NCBI GenBank assembly: GCA_028687755.1
Contig: JAQTZL010000005.1
Span: 1-64,000 of the forward strand
Length of the DNA: 64,000 bases
Reading direction: 5' to 3'
Source of the DNA: Candidatus Nanopelagicales bacterium
GTDB taxonomy: Bacteria > Actinomycetota > Actinomycetes > S36-B12
Shown: positions 44,012 through 53,499 of the stretch, piece by piece
Position numbering within the stretch: the stretch's first letter is position 1
Layout of the letters: every line of letters starts with the position of its first letter
Made by a program: the position numbers and the translations under genes
Notes under the pieces: generated by a model
What the model saw: the letters and a program-made list of their open reading frames with translations, nothing else
Database searches by the model: none
Told to the model about the DNA's origin: nothing

Positions 44012-46263
44012 CGACGACAGACACCACCACACCTGTGGTCCTCGCTCCGGTGGAGCTCGACATCTCCGGGATGACCTGCGCGGCCTGCGCGGGACGCGTC
44101 GAGCGCGCACTGGGCAAGCTCGACGGGGTGACAGCGAGCGTCAACTACGCCACCGAACGCGCCATCATCACCGGCCTTCCCGACAACGATGTCGAGACGG
44201 CCATCCGGCAGGTCGAGAACGCCGGATACGGCGCGCACCTGCGCGATGGCAGCGACGACGCCTGGTCGACGCGCGCCACTGAGGTACGGATCTCGTCGCT
44301 CCGGAGGCGCCTGGCTGTGTCCGCGCTGCTCACCGTCCCGCTCATGGACATCACGATCGTCCTGGCCCTCGTCCCCGGATGGAGGTTCCCCGGTTGGGAA
44401 TGGGTGTGTGTGCTGATGGCGCTGCCGATCGTGACATGGGCGGCGTGGCCGTTCCACCGGGCGACGCTCCGCAACCTCCGTCACGGTGCGGTCAGCATGG
44501 ACACGCTCGTCTCGCTCGGCATCGCCGCCTCATTCGGGTGGGCGATCCTGACCCTGCTGCTCGGGTTCGGCACCACGGAAGCCGCCGGCTACTGGCTCGG
44601 CTTCGGCGTCACCCCCGCAGGTGCGGACTCCATCTATCTCGACGTCGCCGCCGGGATGACGACCTTCCAGCTCGCGGGCCGGTACTTCGAAACCCGTTCA
44701 CGCCGTAAGGCCGGTGATGTCCTCGGCGCTCTGAACGCCCTCGCCGCCACCCACGTTCGGGTCGTCCGCGACGGCGTCGAGACGATCGAGCCGGCCACCG
44801 CACTCCGCGTCGGCGATACGTTCGTCGTCCTCCCGGGAGAGACGATCCCCGCTGATGGCACCGTCCACGCGGGGGCCGCTGCGGTGGATGCGAGCATGAT
44901 GACCGGGGAACCCGTGCCTGTGCCGGTCGGCCCCGGAGCCTTAGTGACCGGCGGGACCATCAGCACTGACGGGCGCCTGGAAGTGACCACGACTTCGGTC
45001 GGCGCCAACACCCAGCTCTCTCAGATGGCTGCGCTCACCGAGCAGGCCCAGGCGCGCAAAGCGCGCGTGCAGAACCTCGTCGACCGGATCGTCACTTGGT
45101 TCGTCCCCGCCGTCATCGCGCTTGCGATCATCGTCACCATCGCGTGGACTCTTACTGGCACTCCGTTTGCGCAGGCGTTCGGCATCGGGATCAGCGTCCT
45201 CATCATCGCCTGCCCCTGTGCACTCGGGCTCGCGACGCCGACTGCGCTCATGGTCGGGATCGGGCGGGCAGCGACCCTCGGCATCCTGATCAAAGGCCAC
45301 GACGCCCTCGAAGCCTCTGGCACCATCACCACCGTCGTTCTCGATAAGACCGGAACCCTCACCACCGGACGCATGACCGTCGAAACCGCGACCCCGTTTG
45401 GAATCGCCGATCATGAGCTGTGGCGTTTGGCCGCGTCCGTCGAGCAGGGTTCCGAGCATGCGATCGCCCACGCCATCCAGGACGCCGCCCGCGCCCACGT
45501 TACTGACCTTCACCCGTTGGAGGACTTCACCGCCCTCCCCGGTCTCGGTGCTACCGCCCGCATCACAGGGAGCACCCTCCTCGTCGGGAACGCCGACCTG
45601 CTCCGCGAGCACGGCGTCGACCTCACCCCGGCGGTCGCCGCTCTCTCGGATGCCCACGAGCACGGGCACACCGTCGCACTGGTCGCTCGCGACGGGCAGC
45701 TGATCGGGCTGCTTGCCCTTGCCGACACCATCAAGCCTGGAGCTGCGGACGCCATCACAGCGCTGCACGCCCAGAACCTCACCACCGTGCTCCTCACCGG
45801 CGACAGCCCTGCTGCCGGTGCTCGCATCGCGGCCGAACTCGGCATCGAACGCTTCCACGCCGGTGTCGCCCCTGCCCAGAAGGCTGACGTCGTCCGCGAA
45901 CTCCAAGCAGCCGGAGAGAAGGTCGCGATGGTCGGCGACGGCATCAACGACGCCATCGCCCTCGCCACCGCCGACCTCGGGCTCGCGCTCGTGTCCGGCA
46001 CCGACATCGCCCTCAAAGCCGCGGACATCATCCTCGTCCGCGACGACCTCCACGTCATACCCGATGCGATCGCGATCTCCCGCAAGACCCTCCGCACCAT
46101 CCGCACCAACCTCGGCTGGGCCTTCGGATACAACATCGCCGCCATCCCCATCGCTGCAGCCGGGTTCCTGAACCCTCTCATCGCCGCCGCCGCGATGTCC
46201 CTGTCCTCTGTGCTCGTCGTCTACAACAGCCTCCGCATCCAGCGCGTGCGCAGCACCCGGTAG
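44008..46263 (+). CDS. copA: Copper-transporting P1B-type ATPase
   Basis: This 751-residue Cu(I) exporter has an N-terminal metal-binding domain with GMTCAACAGRV. It has eight predicted membrane segments, the CPC motif IACPCALGLATP near 399, the phosphorylation motif DKTGTLT near 446 and the hinge MVGDGINDA near 642. Length and motif order are typical of P1B-1 ATPases. It is translationally coupled to the CopD/CtaG gene and fed by the CopZ chaperone. Confidence 0.96.
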   Translation: MTTTDTTTPVVLAPVELDISGMTCAACAGRVERALGKLDGVTASVNYATERAIITGLPDNDVETAIRQVENAGYGAHLRDGSDDAWSTRATEVRISSLRRRLAVSALLTVPLMDITIVLALVPGWRFPGWEWVCVLMALPIVTWAAWPFHRATLRNLRHGAVSMDTLVSLGIAASFGWAILTLLLGFGTTEAAGYWLGFGVTPAGADSIYLDVAAGMTTFQLAGRYFETRSRRKAGDVLGALNALAATHVRVVRDGVETIEPATALRVGDTFVVLPGETIPADGTVHAGAAAVDASMMTGEPVPVPVGPGALVTGGTISTDGRLEVTTTSVGANTQLSQMAALTEQAQARKARVQNLVDRIVTWFVPAVIALAIIVTIAWTLTGTPFAQAFGIGISVLIIACPCALGLATPTALMVGIGRAATLGILIKGHDALEASGTITTVVLDKTGTLTTGRMTVETATPFGIADHELWRLAASVEQGSEHAIAHAIQDAARAHVTDLHPLEDFTALPGLGATARITGSTLLVGNADLLREHGVDLTPAVAALSDAHEHGHTVALVARDGQLIGLLALADTIKPGAADAITALHAQNLTTVLLTGDSPAAGARIAAELGIERFHAGVAPAQKADVVRELQAAGEKVAMVGDGINDAIALATADLGLALVSGTDIALKAADIILVRDDLHVIPDAIAISRKTLRTIRTNLGWAFGYNIAAIPIAAAGFLNPLIAAAAMSLSSVLVVYNSLRIQRVRSTR

Positions 46264-46289
46264 GAGAACGGCAGGAGACAGATATCCCG

Positions 46290-46478
46290 ATGGAGTTCTT
46301 CCTACCGCTGTCCCTTGCTGCGATGCTCTACCTCCTCGTGCTCTGGATCGCCCTCACCGCACCACCACGGCCCCCACAGCTCTCAGATCCCACCCTGCGC
46401 GACGAATGGGACTCCGTCGCCTTTCGGGGGGTACGCAAAGGCGTCGAACGCCTGCGCGGGCGATTGCGCAGGCGGTAG
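46290..46478 (+). CDS. Small membrane protein after copA
   Basis: This 62-residue protein has one N-terminal membrane segment (about 5 to 25), a Pro-rich linker and a basic tail (GVRKGVERLRGRLRRR). An AGGAG lies 13 bases before the ATG. It resembles small membrane proteins seen after copper ATPase genes in some actinobacteria, but its function is unknown. It probably ends the copZ-copA operon. Confidence 0.6.
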   Translation: MEFFLPLSLAAMLYLLVLWIALTAPPRPPQLSDPTLRDEWDSVAFRGVRKGVERLRGRLRRR

Positions 46479-46533
46479 CGCCCTCGCGGGAGCCTGGACC
46501 GGCTCACCCGGGGAGGCGCTGTGCGCAGGCGTT

Positions 46534-46563
46534 TTGACCTCGCGATCGCCACCCCGCTAGTGT
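46534..46563 (+). promoter_or_regulatory. Promoter of the DUF5134-YcnI-CopC operon
   Basis: TTGACC, an 18-base spacer and TAGTGT (TANNNT type). The BlaI/CopY-type dyad begins three bases after the -10, placing it over the start of transcription. Confidence 0.6.
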
Positions 46564-46565
46564 AT

Positions 46566-46583
46566 CTACTACATGTTGTAGAG
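46566..46583. promoter_or_regulatory. BlaI/CopY-type operator, site 3
   Basis: CTACTACATGTTGTAGAG is the most symmetrical of the four copies and resembles the TACTACATATGTAGTA operator known for mycobacterial BlaI. It lies between promoter and start codon. Confidence 0.75.
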
Positions 46584-46597
46584 ATAAGGTGTGTGGC

Positions 46598-47188
46598 ATG
46601 CTGTCTGACCCGGTGCTCCAATGGACGCTGACACTCGCCTTCACCGCGACCGCCGCGTACGCCACACTGCGACTCTTCACAGACCGCAAGCCGTTGCTCA
46701 TCGTGGGCAACGCTTTGCACCTGGTGATGAGCCTCGTGATGATCGCCATGTGCTGGCCGTGGTGGACCGTACTGCCGTCACTCCCGCAGACGCTCTTCTT
46801 CTCGGCCGGCACGGCCTGGTTCGCTGCGGTGGTGCTCCTCCAGGCGCGGCGTCGCATCACGCGGGCTGCCGTTGGCGGACACAGCGTGTGGCATCAGGTG
46901 GCACACGCGGTCATGATGCTCGCGATGGTCTGGATGCTCCTCGCGATGCCCTCCGGAACCGACGGTGCGACGCATGACCATCACCATGGAGGGCTCGAGC
47001 CGTGGGCGGCCCTGACCGGGGTTGCCGTCACCGCGGCGCTGACGACGTCCGGGGTCGTCTTCCTCGTCGAGCTCGTCCGCTGCCTGCGCGGGCGTACCAC
47101 CTGGCTCGGACATACCGGGGATGTCGCCTCCGGGGCGCTGATGAGCTTCGGCATGGCAGCGATGTGCTGGCCGATGATCACCGGCTGA
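46598..47188 (+). CDS. DUF5134 membrane protein
   Basis: This 196-residue protein has five to six membrane segments and a His-rich loop (DGATHDHHHGG), a likely metal-binding site. It matches the DUF5134 family of actinobacterial copper loci. The start may be ATG 46598 or GTG 46589; AAGG precedes the ATG. It is the first gene after the operator and promoter pair and is followed by the YcnI gene after a small hairpin. Confidence 0.78.
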   Translation: MLSDPVLQWTLTLAFTATAAYATLRLFTDRKPLLIVGNALHLVMSLVMIAMCWPWWTVLPSLPQTLFFSAGTAWFAAVVLLQARRRITRAAVGGHSVWHQVAHAVMMLAMVWMLLAMPSGTDGATHDHHHGGLEPWAALTGVAVTAALTTSGVVFLVELVRCLRGRTTWLGHTGDVASGALMSFGMAAMCWPMITG

Positions 47189-47213
47189 ACACCCTTTGAC
47201 CACCACCATCAGT

Positions 47214-47232
47214 CCGCCGGCGCTGTCGGCGG
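47214..47232 (+). terminator. Hairpin between DUF5134 gene and ycnI-like gene
   Basis: CCGCCG and CGGCGG form a 6-bp stem with a seven-base loop. No T-run follows, so it may process or stabilise the transcript. Confidence 0.4.
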
Positions 47233-47254
47233 GTCAACAAGAAAGAGAGACACC

Positions 47255-47992
47255 ATGAGTACACGACGCAGCAAGAGGCCCCTTCTGATCGGAACCGGAG
47301 CCCTCGCGGCTACTGCCGCGCTGGTTCTCGGCGGTGCGGTCGCCGCGAACGCACACGTCAGCATTGCCGAAGGCCCGGTCGAGGCCGGATCGTACTCGAT
47401 CCTCACCTTCGGGGTGCCGCATGGATGCGATGGGTCTGCGACGACGGAGGTAGCGATCCAGATCCCCGAGGGCATCAACGCCGTCACCCCCACCCGCAAC
47501 AGTCTCTACTCCGTCGAAAAGGTGATGGAAGAGCTCGACACCCCCATCACTGACAGTCACGGCAACGAGGTCACCGAACGGGTCGCGCAGGTCGTCTACA
47601 CGGCCTCGACGCCCCTGCCCGATGGGCAGCGGGACGCGTTCGAGCTCTCGCTGCAGATCCCGGAGGACGCCGCAGATACCACTCTGTACTTCCCGACTGT
47701 GCAGACGTGCGAGCAGGGTGAGACCGCCTGGGTGCAGATCCCGGAGGAAGGGCAGGACGGCCACGAGCTTGATGCACCAGCCCCGAGCGTCGACGTCGTC
47801 GCAGCCAGCGACGCTGGATCGCACGGGCACGGCGACAGCACCGAGGACACCGTCGATGCGCACGACGAGGATTCGGCATCCGCGGCAGCTCCTGCAGATC
47901 AGACGCCGCTCGTGGTCACCTCGCTCGCCGTCGGGGCCCTCGGCCTGATCGTCGCGGTGATCGCCCTGCTGAGGGGACGCAAGAAGGCGTGA
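47255..47992 (+). CDS. YcnI-family copper-binding protein
   Basis: This 245-residue exported protein has a signal peptide (about 8 to 33) ending at ANAHV; the following His1 of the mature protein is the copper-binding residue of this family. The DUF1775 domain follows (about 34 to 180), then a His/Asp-rich linker (SHGHGDSTEDTVDAHDED) and a C-terminal membrane anchor. It would bind copper outside the cell and hand it to the CopC-CopD protein encoded next. Confidence 0.92.
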   Translation: MSTRRSKRPLLIGTGALAATAALVLGGAVAANAHVSIAEGPVEAGSYSILTFGVPHGCDGSATTEVAIQIPEGINAVTPTRNSLYSVEKVMEELDTPITDSHGNEVTERVAQVVYTASTPLPDGQRDAFELSLQIPEDAADTTLYFPTVQTCEQGETAWVQIPEEGQDGHELDAPAPSVDVVAASDAGSHGHGDSTEDTVDAHDEDSASAAAPADQTPLVVTSLAVGALGLIVAVIALLRGRKKA

Positions 47993-49710
47993 GCACTCTC
48001 ATCGCCGGGAAACGCGCACCGCGACGCGGCTCCGCCCTGGTCCTCCGTGCGCTGGCAGCCCTCCTGCTCGGCTGGTTGCTGGCGCTCACGGGAGCACAGG
48101 CGGCGTCCGCGCATGCCGAGCTGCTGTCCACGACACCGGAGAACGGTGCCGTGCTCGATGAGGCTCCCGCGGAGGCGGTGCTGACGTTCAACGAGCCCGT
48201 ACAGCTCATCGACGGCAGCATCCGCCTGTTTCCCGGCGATGAAGACCCCCTCACACTCGACGCGCACGTCAACAACACCAGCGTCATCGCCGTGCTCCCC
48301 GCCGACCTCGCCGACGGAGCCTATGCGCTGAGCTACCGCGTCGTCTCAGCAGACGGGCACCCCATCTCCGGCGCGATCACCTTCACCATCGGAGACGGCC
48401 AGGCGGACAGCGCGACGGCTCCCATCGTGGAAACCGCGACCCCGCAAGATACCCAGTTCGCCGTCAGCGCCCTGACAGCACTGCAATACCTCTCGCTCCT
48501 GGTCTTCGCCGGCCTGATCCTGTTCGAGCGAATGGTGCTGCGCAGCATCACGCCGTCCGATCGCCGGTCCAGAAACATCCTGCGACTGACCGGCATCGGA
48601 GCGGGGACCGCCTCGCTGCTGCTCATTCCCACGTCAGCGCTCAACGTGACCGGAAACCCACTGACCGCGGTGATCGATCCGACTGCATGGTGGTCGGGTG
48701 TCTTCTGGGCACCGGTCGCTGCGGCCATCATCGTATGCGCAGGACTCGTCGGAGCCACAGTGCTATCGACACGACAGCTGGGGAACAGGGGGATGCGCCT
48801 GCTCGCCGTGCTGCTGCCGCTCCTCGCATTGGCCGCGCCGGTGCTCGTCGGACATACCCAACTGATGGAACCACGGGCGCTGATCATCGCCGCCGACCTC
48901 GGACACCTTCTCGCCGGCTCCTTCTGGACCGGAGGAGTCCTCGGCCTACTCCTGTTCCTCGCGGCAACCCGCGTGACCAACGCCCAGGAGGCATGCACCT
49001 CACCTGCTCTCGCCGCGAAGGTCGTGCAGAGGTTCTCCGGCGTCGCGGTCTGGAGCGTCGTTATCCTCGCCGTCAGCGGAACTGTCATGGGCGTCATGAT
49101 CGTCGGAAGCGTCGACGCTCTGATCACGACCAGCTACGGGCTCACCCTCCTGCTCAAGATCGGGATCGTCATCCCCGTGATCGCGATCGCCGCCTACAAC
49201 AGGACCCGACTCCTCCCACGGATCGCGTCACGACCGACCGCACGCATGCAATGGCAGACCCTGACCCGAACCCTCAGCTACGAAGCCGCACTCCTCATCG
49301 CGGTCCTGCTCCTGACCGGCTTCCTCACCAACCTCAGCCCCACACACGACCACCACGACACACCAACCGAGATCACGGCAGCCACCGCTCAGACCGTCAC
49401 GATTGACGCGGACGCCCAAGGGCTATCGCTGAGGGGCGAACTCGAACCAGCACTGACCGGCGACAACAAGATCACCTTCACGCTCGAATACGACGGCAAA
49501 CCAGTCGCCCCCGACGAGGTGACCATTCGCACCACTCAACCTGAGCACGACCTCGGACCGTTCCAGTCCGTAGCCGAACTCGACCCTGAAACCGGTGAAT
49601 ACTCCGCCCACCTGGACATGCCCGTCGCAGGTGAATGGGAGATACAGGTACTCGCCCGCGTATCCACCTTCGCTCAGCCGATCGTCACGATACCTGTCAC
49701 CGTCAACTAA
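47989..49710 (+). CDS. CopC-CopD fusion protein
   Basis: This 573-residue protein has a signal peptide followed by a CopC domain (HAELLSTTPENGAVLDEAP; mature His first). Eight membrane segments of CopD follow (about 155 to 440), then an extracytoplasmic beta-rich tail (about 465 to 573). It is expected to bind and move copper at the cell surface. GTG 47989 overlaps the stop of the YcnI gene, so the two are translationally coupled. It is the last copper gene before the composition change. Confidence 0.93.
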   Translation: MSTLIAGKRAPRRGSALVLRALAALLLGWLLALTGAQAASAHAELLSTTPENGAVLDEAPAEAVLTFNEPVQLIDGSIRLFPGDEDPLTLDAHVNNTSVIAVLPADLADGAYALSYRVVSADGHPISGAITFTIGDGQADSATAPIVETATPQDTQFAVSALTALQYLSLLVFAGLILFERMVLRSITPSDRRSRNILRLTGIGAGTASLLLIPTSALNVTGNPLTAVIDPTAWWSGVFWAPVAAAIIVCAGLVGATVLSTRQLGNRGMRLLAVLLPLLALAAPVLVGHTQLMEPRALIIAADLGHLLAGSFWTGGVLGLLLFLAATRVTNAQEACTSPALAAKVVQRFSGVAVWSVVILAVSGTVMGVMIVGSVDALITTSYGLTLLLKIGIVIPVIAIAAYNRTRLLPRIASRPTARMQWQTLTRTLSYEAALLIAVLLLTGFLTNLSPTHDHHDTPTEITAATAQTVTIDADAQGLSLRGELEPALTGDNKITFTLEYDGKPVAPDEVTIRTTQPEHDLGPFQSVAELDPETGEYSAHLDMPVAGEWEIQVLARVSTFAQPIVTIPVTVN

Positions 49711-49934
49711 GCAGATCGCCGAGGCTTCTCATGTTCATGACGATCGAACATCACTGTCGTGGCGGGGGTTCACGTCCACACCTTTCGTAGACGGCGAGAG
49801 ACGTCAGAACCGTTGCGCGTCGATCAAGATAGCGAACAACGCTCCTCCTCCTAGCGTCGAAGAAACCGCTCGACTGACCAAGCCCTTCAATTGCGGAGGC
49901 CGAACACTCGCATCCGCACTGAGTTGCCGAGAAG
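49711..49934. other. Intergenic boundary region
   Basis: No gene, repeat or clear terminator is seen in these 224 bases. The change from high to moderate G+C starts here and may mark an element boundary. Confidence 0.4.
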
Positions 49935-50279
49935 TCATTCACTCGCTTCACGAACTGGCGGAGTAAAGTGGCGTCCTCGCGGACGAATAGTGCCACCGTC
50001 AGCGACGATGGCGACGCGCACTGTCTTTGGGTCAACGTCAAGTCGTTCGGCGACTTCCGCCAACGTCAGTCCCGCCTCGTAAAGGGCAACCGCTCGACGA
50101 CGGCTATCGTCATCCAAGCCAGGCGTTCTGAGACGACCTCCAGCACGCGAAACCAATCCCGGGATCGTTCCACGATGCACCCGATACTTCGCAGCGATAG
50201 CCTTTACTGGCATCCCCGCCTCGTAGTCGGCGACCAGCGCCGCACGCCGCTCAGAGGTCAACCGTGTTTGAGACTTCAC
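49935..50279 (-). CDS. Orphan recombinase-type HTH protein
   Basis: This 114-residue protein contains two helix-turn-helix units, GMPVKAIAAKYRVHRGTI and GLTLAEVAERLDVDPKTV. They resemble the C-terminal DNA-binding region of resolvase/invertase-type recombinases, but no catalytic serine domain is present. GTG 50279 is my start; the open frame reaches 50375 but would overlap the divergent gene. It may be a regulator or a leftover of a recombinase. Confidence 0.65.
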   Translation of the reverse strand: MKSQTRLTSERRAALVADYEAGMPVKAIAAKYRVHRGTIPGLVSRAGGRLRTPGLDDDSRRRAVALYEAGLTLAEVAERLDVDPKTVRVAIVADGGTIRPRGRHFTPPVREASE

Positions 50280-50355
50280 CGAACTCTTCGCGACTGCACC
50301 TCGCGAGTCCTGCCTATCCGGGGTTCGGTTCCGCTGTCCGCGTCGCTCAGAGCCC

Positions 50356-51579
50356 TTGAGAACCCGGCGAATCAACGATTTCAGCGCCGGGCGGCTGTTT
50401 GAGAATCGCTTGGGAAGGTCCGCGCTAGTCGTCTATGGCGCGTACCGCCTCGGACTGTGGTCGGTCGAGCTGACGAAGGACACGGTCATCGTCATTGTCT
50501 TCGCCGGGCTGCCGCTCGTCTTTGCCGCGGGCAAGTTCGACGGCGGAAAGCAGATCATGCGGAAAGTAGCCACGGAGGTGCTAGGCATCTCGGCGCTGCT
50601 AGTCGTCTACCTCAGCCTCGCATTGTTCCCGCTGTGGGCCGAAATTCTGTTGCAATCGCTCCTCCTCATTCTCGTAATGCTTGTGACTGTCGGCGCACGG
50701 CAAGCGAGCACGGCGAAGCTGACCGGGTGCCTGAACGCGATAGTCGCCTCCATCACTCTCGGGGTCGCCATCTACGTCGCACTTCAGGTGTATTGGAACT
50801 TTGGGTCGTATGACTGGACCGAAGAGGCTCGCACCTTCGCGCTGTCGATTTGGCTGCCGATCGCCCTCATTCCGTTTGTCTACATTTGGGGGTTTCGCAT
50901 GGCCTGTGAGTTGACCCTGCTCCGCGTGCGATGGCAAGGCGAGGATCGTTCTGTCCCTCGGCGCGTCCAACTTGCGATCGTTCTGGGCTTCCTTGGAAGT
51001 CTTCGTTATGCGACCCGATTCAAGCTTCACTGGATCGGAGATCTGGCGAGAGAAACCTCCTTCCGAGGCGCGTGGCGTGCCATGCGCGAATTCCGTCGCG
51101 CTGTCCGCGTTAACCGGCGCGCAGAACGTGCACGTAAGGCTCGCCTTGAGCGCTTCGCGGGTGTTGTCGGTCTCGATTCTGCAGGGCTTCAACTCGACCG
51201 CAGAGAATTTCACGAGACCAAGGACGGACTTATCGATGTCTACTACACGCAGTCCGGGTACTTCAGCCAGCACCGTCGATACGAGTCCGACGCGGAAGCC
51301 ATCTTTCGACTGAGCTTGCTCTCCAAGTTGCCTGACGAGCACCAGATCCAGTTTCGAGTTAGCAAGGATCGCAGGACATGGAGAGCCTGGCGTCAGACGC
51401 CTGCAGGCTACGTCTTCGCCGTTGGAGGGACGAAGGACATCAACCAGGAATGGCGATTCGATGGTGACGATCCTCCCGAAGACTTTCCGCGTCAGGGGGG
51501 CCGGCGGTGGCGAGACATGATGATCGAGGATGAGTCACCAGAGTGGGCCAAGGACGACGCGCCGATTCCAGACGCGTGA
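50356..51579 (+). CDS. Unknown membrane protein
   Basis: This protein of up to 407 residues has five or six membrane segments in the first 200 residues. A cytoplasmic part (about 210 to 407) is rich in Arg, with helices such as FRRAVRVNRRAERARKARLERFAG. A beta-rich end contains YFSQHRRYESDAEAIFRLSLL and QIQFRVSKDRRTWRAWR. No family is recognised. The start is uncertain (TTG 50356 or a later TTG near 50410). It is paired divergently with the HTH protein and followed by a HEPN-like gene. Confidence 0.7.
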   Translation: MRTRRINDFSAGRLFENRLGRSALVVYGAYRLGLWSVELTKDTVIVIVFAGLPLVFAAGKFDGGKQIMRKVATEVLGISALLVVYLSLALFPLWAEILLQSLLLILVMLVTVGARQASTAKLTGCLNAIVASITLGVAIYVALQVYWNFGSYDWTEEARTFALSIWLPIALIPFVYIWGFRMACELTLLRVRWQGEDRSVPRRVQLAIVLGFLGSLRYATRFKLHWIGDLARETSFRGAWRAMREFRRAVRVNRRAERARKARLERFAGVVGLDSAGLQLDRREFHETKDGLIDVYYTQSGYFSQHRRYESDAEAIFRLSLLSKLPDEHQIQFRVSKDRRTWRAWRQTPAGYVFAVGGTKDINQEWRFDGDDPPEDFPRQGGRRWRDMMIEDESPEWAKDDAPIPDA

Positions 51580-51678
51580 GACGCGGCACCCGTCCCCGCT
51601 GAGTTCTGTTGGAGCCGGCTTACAGCGGGGATCCCGCCGCCGACGGCAGATCTCATCGGCGTCCGGCAGACTTGTGTC

Positions 51679-53334
51679 GTGACCGATCCCAACGAAAACA
51701 CGCTTGCAGCGATGGCCAGCCAGCCGTCGCGGCCCGAGATGTGGAAACTAGCACTCCCGGCTATCCGGGACGTCATACGAGCGATTGAGGACTACCTCGC
51801 CGATCCTGGGTGGGTGCCACGACTGAGCGACGGCACTCTGACGTGGTCCAATCGCGGATGGCCCTCCGTTTCCACACCAGTGATTGGCCCACAAGACGGT
51901 CGAATCGACTACGCAGCTCTCATCGGAAAGGGCCACAGACCGATCGATGCGACCTCATTTGAGAGTGTTCGGAATTTTGTCGCCTTCGTGCTTGCGGATC
52001 CAACTATCTCGCCGCGTCTAAAGCCCGCCATGGATGGAGTCGCTGCGGACACTGTTACGTACTTTGCCGGCAGCCTCGCGAGTGCGTTGCCGATCGACAT
52101 AGCGACGCACTCCATGACGATCGGGCTGACGGCGGAGGATGACCTTCGTGACCTGTACTGCCAGATCGAGCGCTATTGGCTGGCTCCGACCCTCTCAGTT
52201 GACTACGTCGTTCCTTTGGTGCTCACAGCGCTTGACGGTGTGGACCCTATTGAGGTCACGGCGTCAACGCGTTTGGTGAGGATGGACGACGACATGCTTC
52301 ACGCGCGCGCGATGGCAGGGCAGATGAATGTGCTCGACCCAGTGCCGTCCCCGATAACCGGTGCTGCGACCCACGCGCTAGTGATCGGGACGTTCCAACG
52401 GGATAACCAAGGTCCGTTAGAAGCAATGATCTCGCGGCGTAGCCTCGACTTAGACGATGTCCTTAGCGAGGCGGACCTGGCTTGTGAATCGTTGCGCATC
52501 CTCGGTGTGAAGGTGGTCGGATACGCAAGTGTCTTCCTGGTCCCGCGCGATTTCTCTTCCGGCTGGCATCGTCGCGGACTTCCAGAGCTATCGCTAGTCA
52601 AGACGATGCGACGCTACCCGGAGATTCTCGACAACTATGGCTGGCTTGCCGATATCCCGGCATTCCCAATGAGGTGGCTCGACGGGCTCCCGACGGTCGC
52701 GTCCGCGCTGGCACAGGCATCGCCTCGCGTACGGCTGGCCTCGCGACGATTGACACAATCGATGCTCAGATCCGATGAGCTCGACAGACTGCTAGACGCA
52801 TGCATCGGAATAGAAGCGCTAGTCGGCGGCGACGACAACAACGAGATCACCCATCGGCTCGCGCAGCGAGTCGGGGTTGCCTTGGCGACGTCCCGCACAG
52901 CCGACGGTCGCCGTCGGTCGCTTGGTTCGACCGACCTCGACAAGGTGTACGAGACCATGAAGGCGGTCTACTCGGATAGGTCCAAAGTCGTCCACGGCAC
53001 TACCCATGTACCGAAGACTCGCGACTTCCGTGGCGAACTCATTCCCACACACCTCCTCGCTGGTGACATCCTGCGATACCTACTCATTGAGGCGCTTGAC
53101 CGCCCCGACGAGATCTCCGGCAAGAAGCTCGACCAACGTCTGCTGCATGGCGCTACACGCGACCTCGCCGAATACTCAACACGCATCAAAGCTTCAGAGG
53201 GCACGGTGGCACGCGCAGCAATCAATGCATCCGGTCGAATGGACGAGCCGCCGTTACGACCTCATCCTGATCGCGCTGATCCCCAGGTACCGACCTCACC
53301 GCGCTATCCAGACCACGACGGGAACGGTGCCTGA
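51679..53334 (+). CDS. Apea/HEPN-like protein
   Basis: This 551-residue protein has a C-terminal HEPN-like domain of the Apea type (about 370 to 500). The region LDACIGIEALVGG is followed by HRLAQRVGVALA and YSDRSKVVHG, where Arg-x4-His matches the HEPN ribonuclease motif. The first 350 residues are unassigned. Such proteins occur in antiphage islands, though a toxin or RNA role here is inferred. GTG 51679 lacks a strong ribosome-binding site; ATG 51712 is possible. The last 30 codons run into the tRNA-fragment region. Confidence 0.75.
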   Translation: MTDPNENTLAAMASQPSRPEMWKLALPAIRDVIRAIEDYLADPGWVPRLSDGTLTWSNRGWPSVSTPVIGPQDGRIDYAALIGKGHRPIDATSFESVRNFVAFVLADPTISPRLKPAMDGVAADTVTYFAGSLASALPIDIATHSMTIGLTAEDDLRDLYCQIERYWLAPTLSVDYVVPLVLTALDGVDPIEVTASTRLVRMDDDMLHARAMAGQMNVLDPVPSPITGAATHALVIGTFQRDNQGPLEAMISRRSLDLDDVLSEADLACESLRILGVKVVGYASVFLVPRDFSSGWHRRGLPELSLVKTMRRYPEILDNYGWLADIPAFPMRWLDGLPTVASALAQASPRVRLASRRLTQSMLRSDELDRLLDACIGIEALVGGDDNNEITHRLAQRVGVALATSRTADGRRRSLGSTDLDKVYETMKAVYSDRSKVVHGTTHVPKTRDFRGELIPTHLLAGDILRYLLIEALDRPDEISGKKLDQRLLHGATRDLAEYSTRIKASEGTVARAAINASGRMDEPPLRPHPDRADPQVPTSPRYPDHDGNGA

Positions 53335-53454
53335 TAAGTCGTCACGGGCGAGCGGATCAACGCCGAAGGCTCGCGGCTGGCGACGACCGACACAGGGAGG
53401 GGTATATCTTGGGCGGGCTGTGGTGCAGCAACAGAAATCGAATGTGCCAAACGA

Positions 53455-53499
53455 CTCGTAATGCGCAGGTCCGGGGTTCAAATCCCCGAGGCGGCTCCA
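53455..53499 (+). repeat. tRNA-Thr(CGT) 3' fragment, probable attachment-site remnant
   Basis: From the anticodon loop CTCGTAA onward the sequence has a 3' anticodon arm, a perfect T arm (CGGGG/CCCCG) and acceptor AGGCGGC plus TCCA. The 5' half is absent. This is the usual footprint of integration into the 3' part of a tRNA gene; the intact gene is not in the window. Confidence 0.8.

Larger units (their letters stand above)
1..49710. mobile_element. Integrative and conjugative element with copper cargo (left end outside or at window edge)
   Basis: The block holds a complete set of conjugation functions: MobF relaxase, VirD4-type coupling protein, VirB4 ATPase, VirB6-like channel, peptidoglycan hydrolase and single-strand DNA-binding protein. 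It also carries a large serine recombinase at its left edge and metal-resistance cargo at its right. Its base composition is uniformly G+C-rich, unlike the chromosomal genes after 61.6 kb. The exact ends are inferred: no attachment-site pair for the serine recombinase could be recognised. The right limit is placed after the copper genes, where composition changes. Confidence 0.75.
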
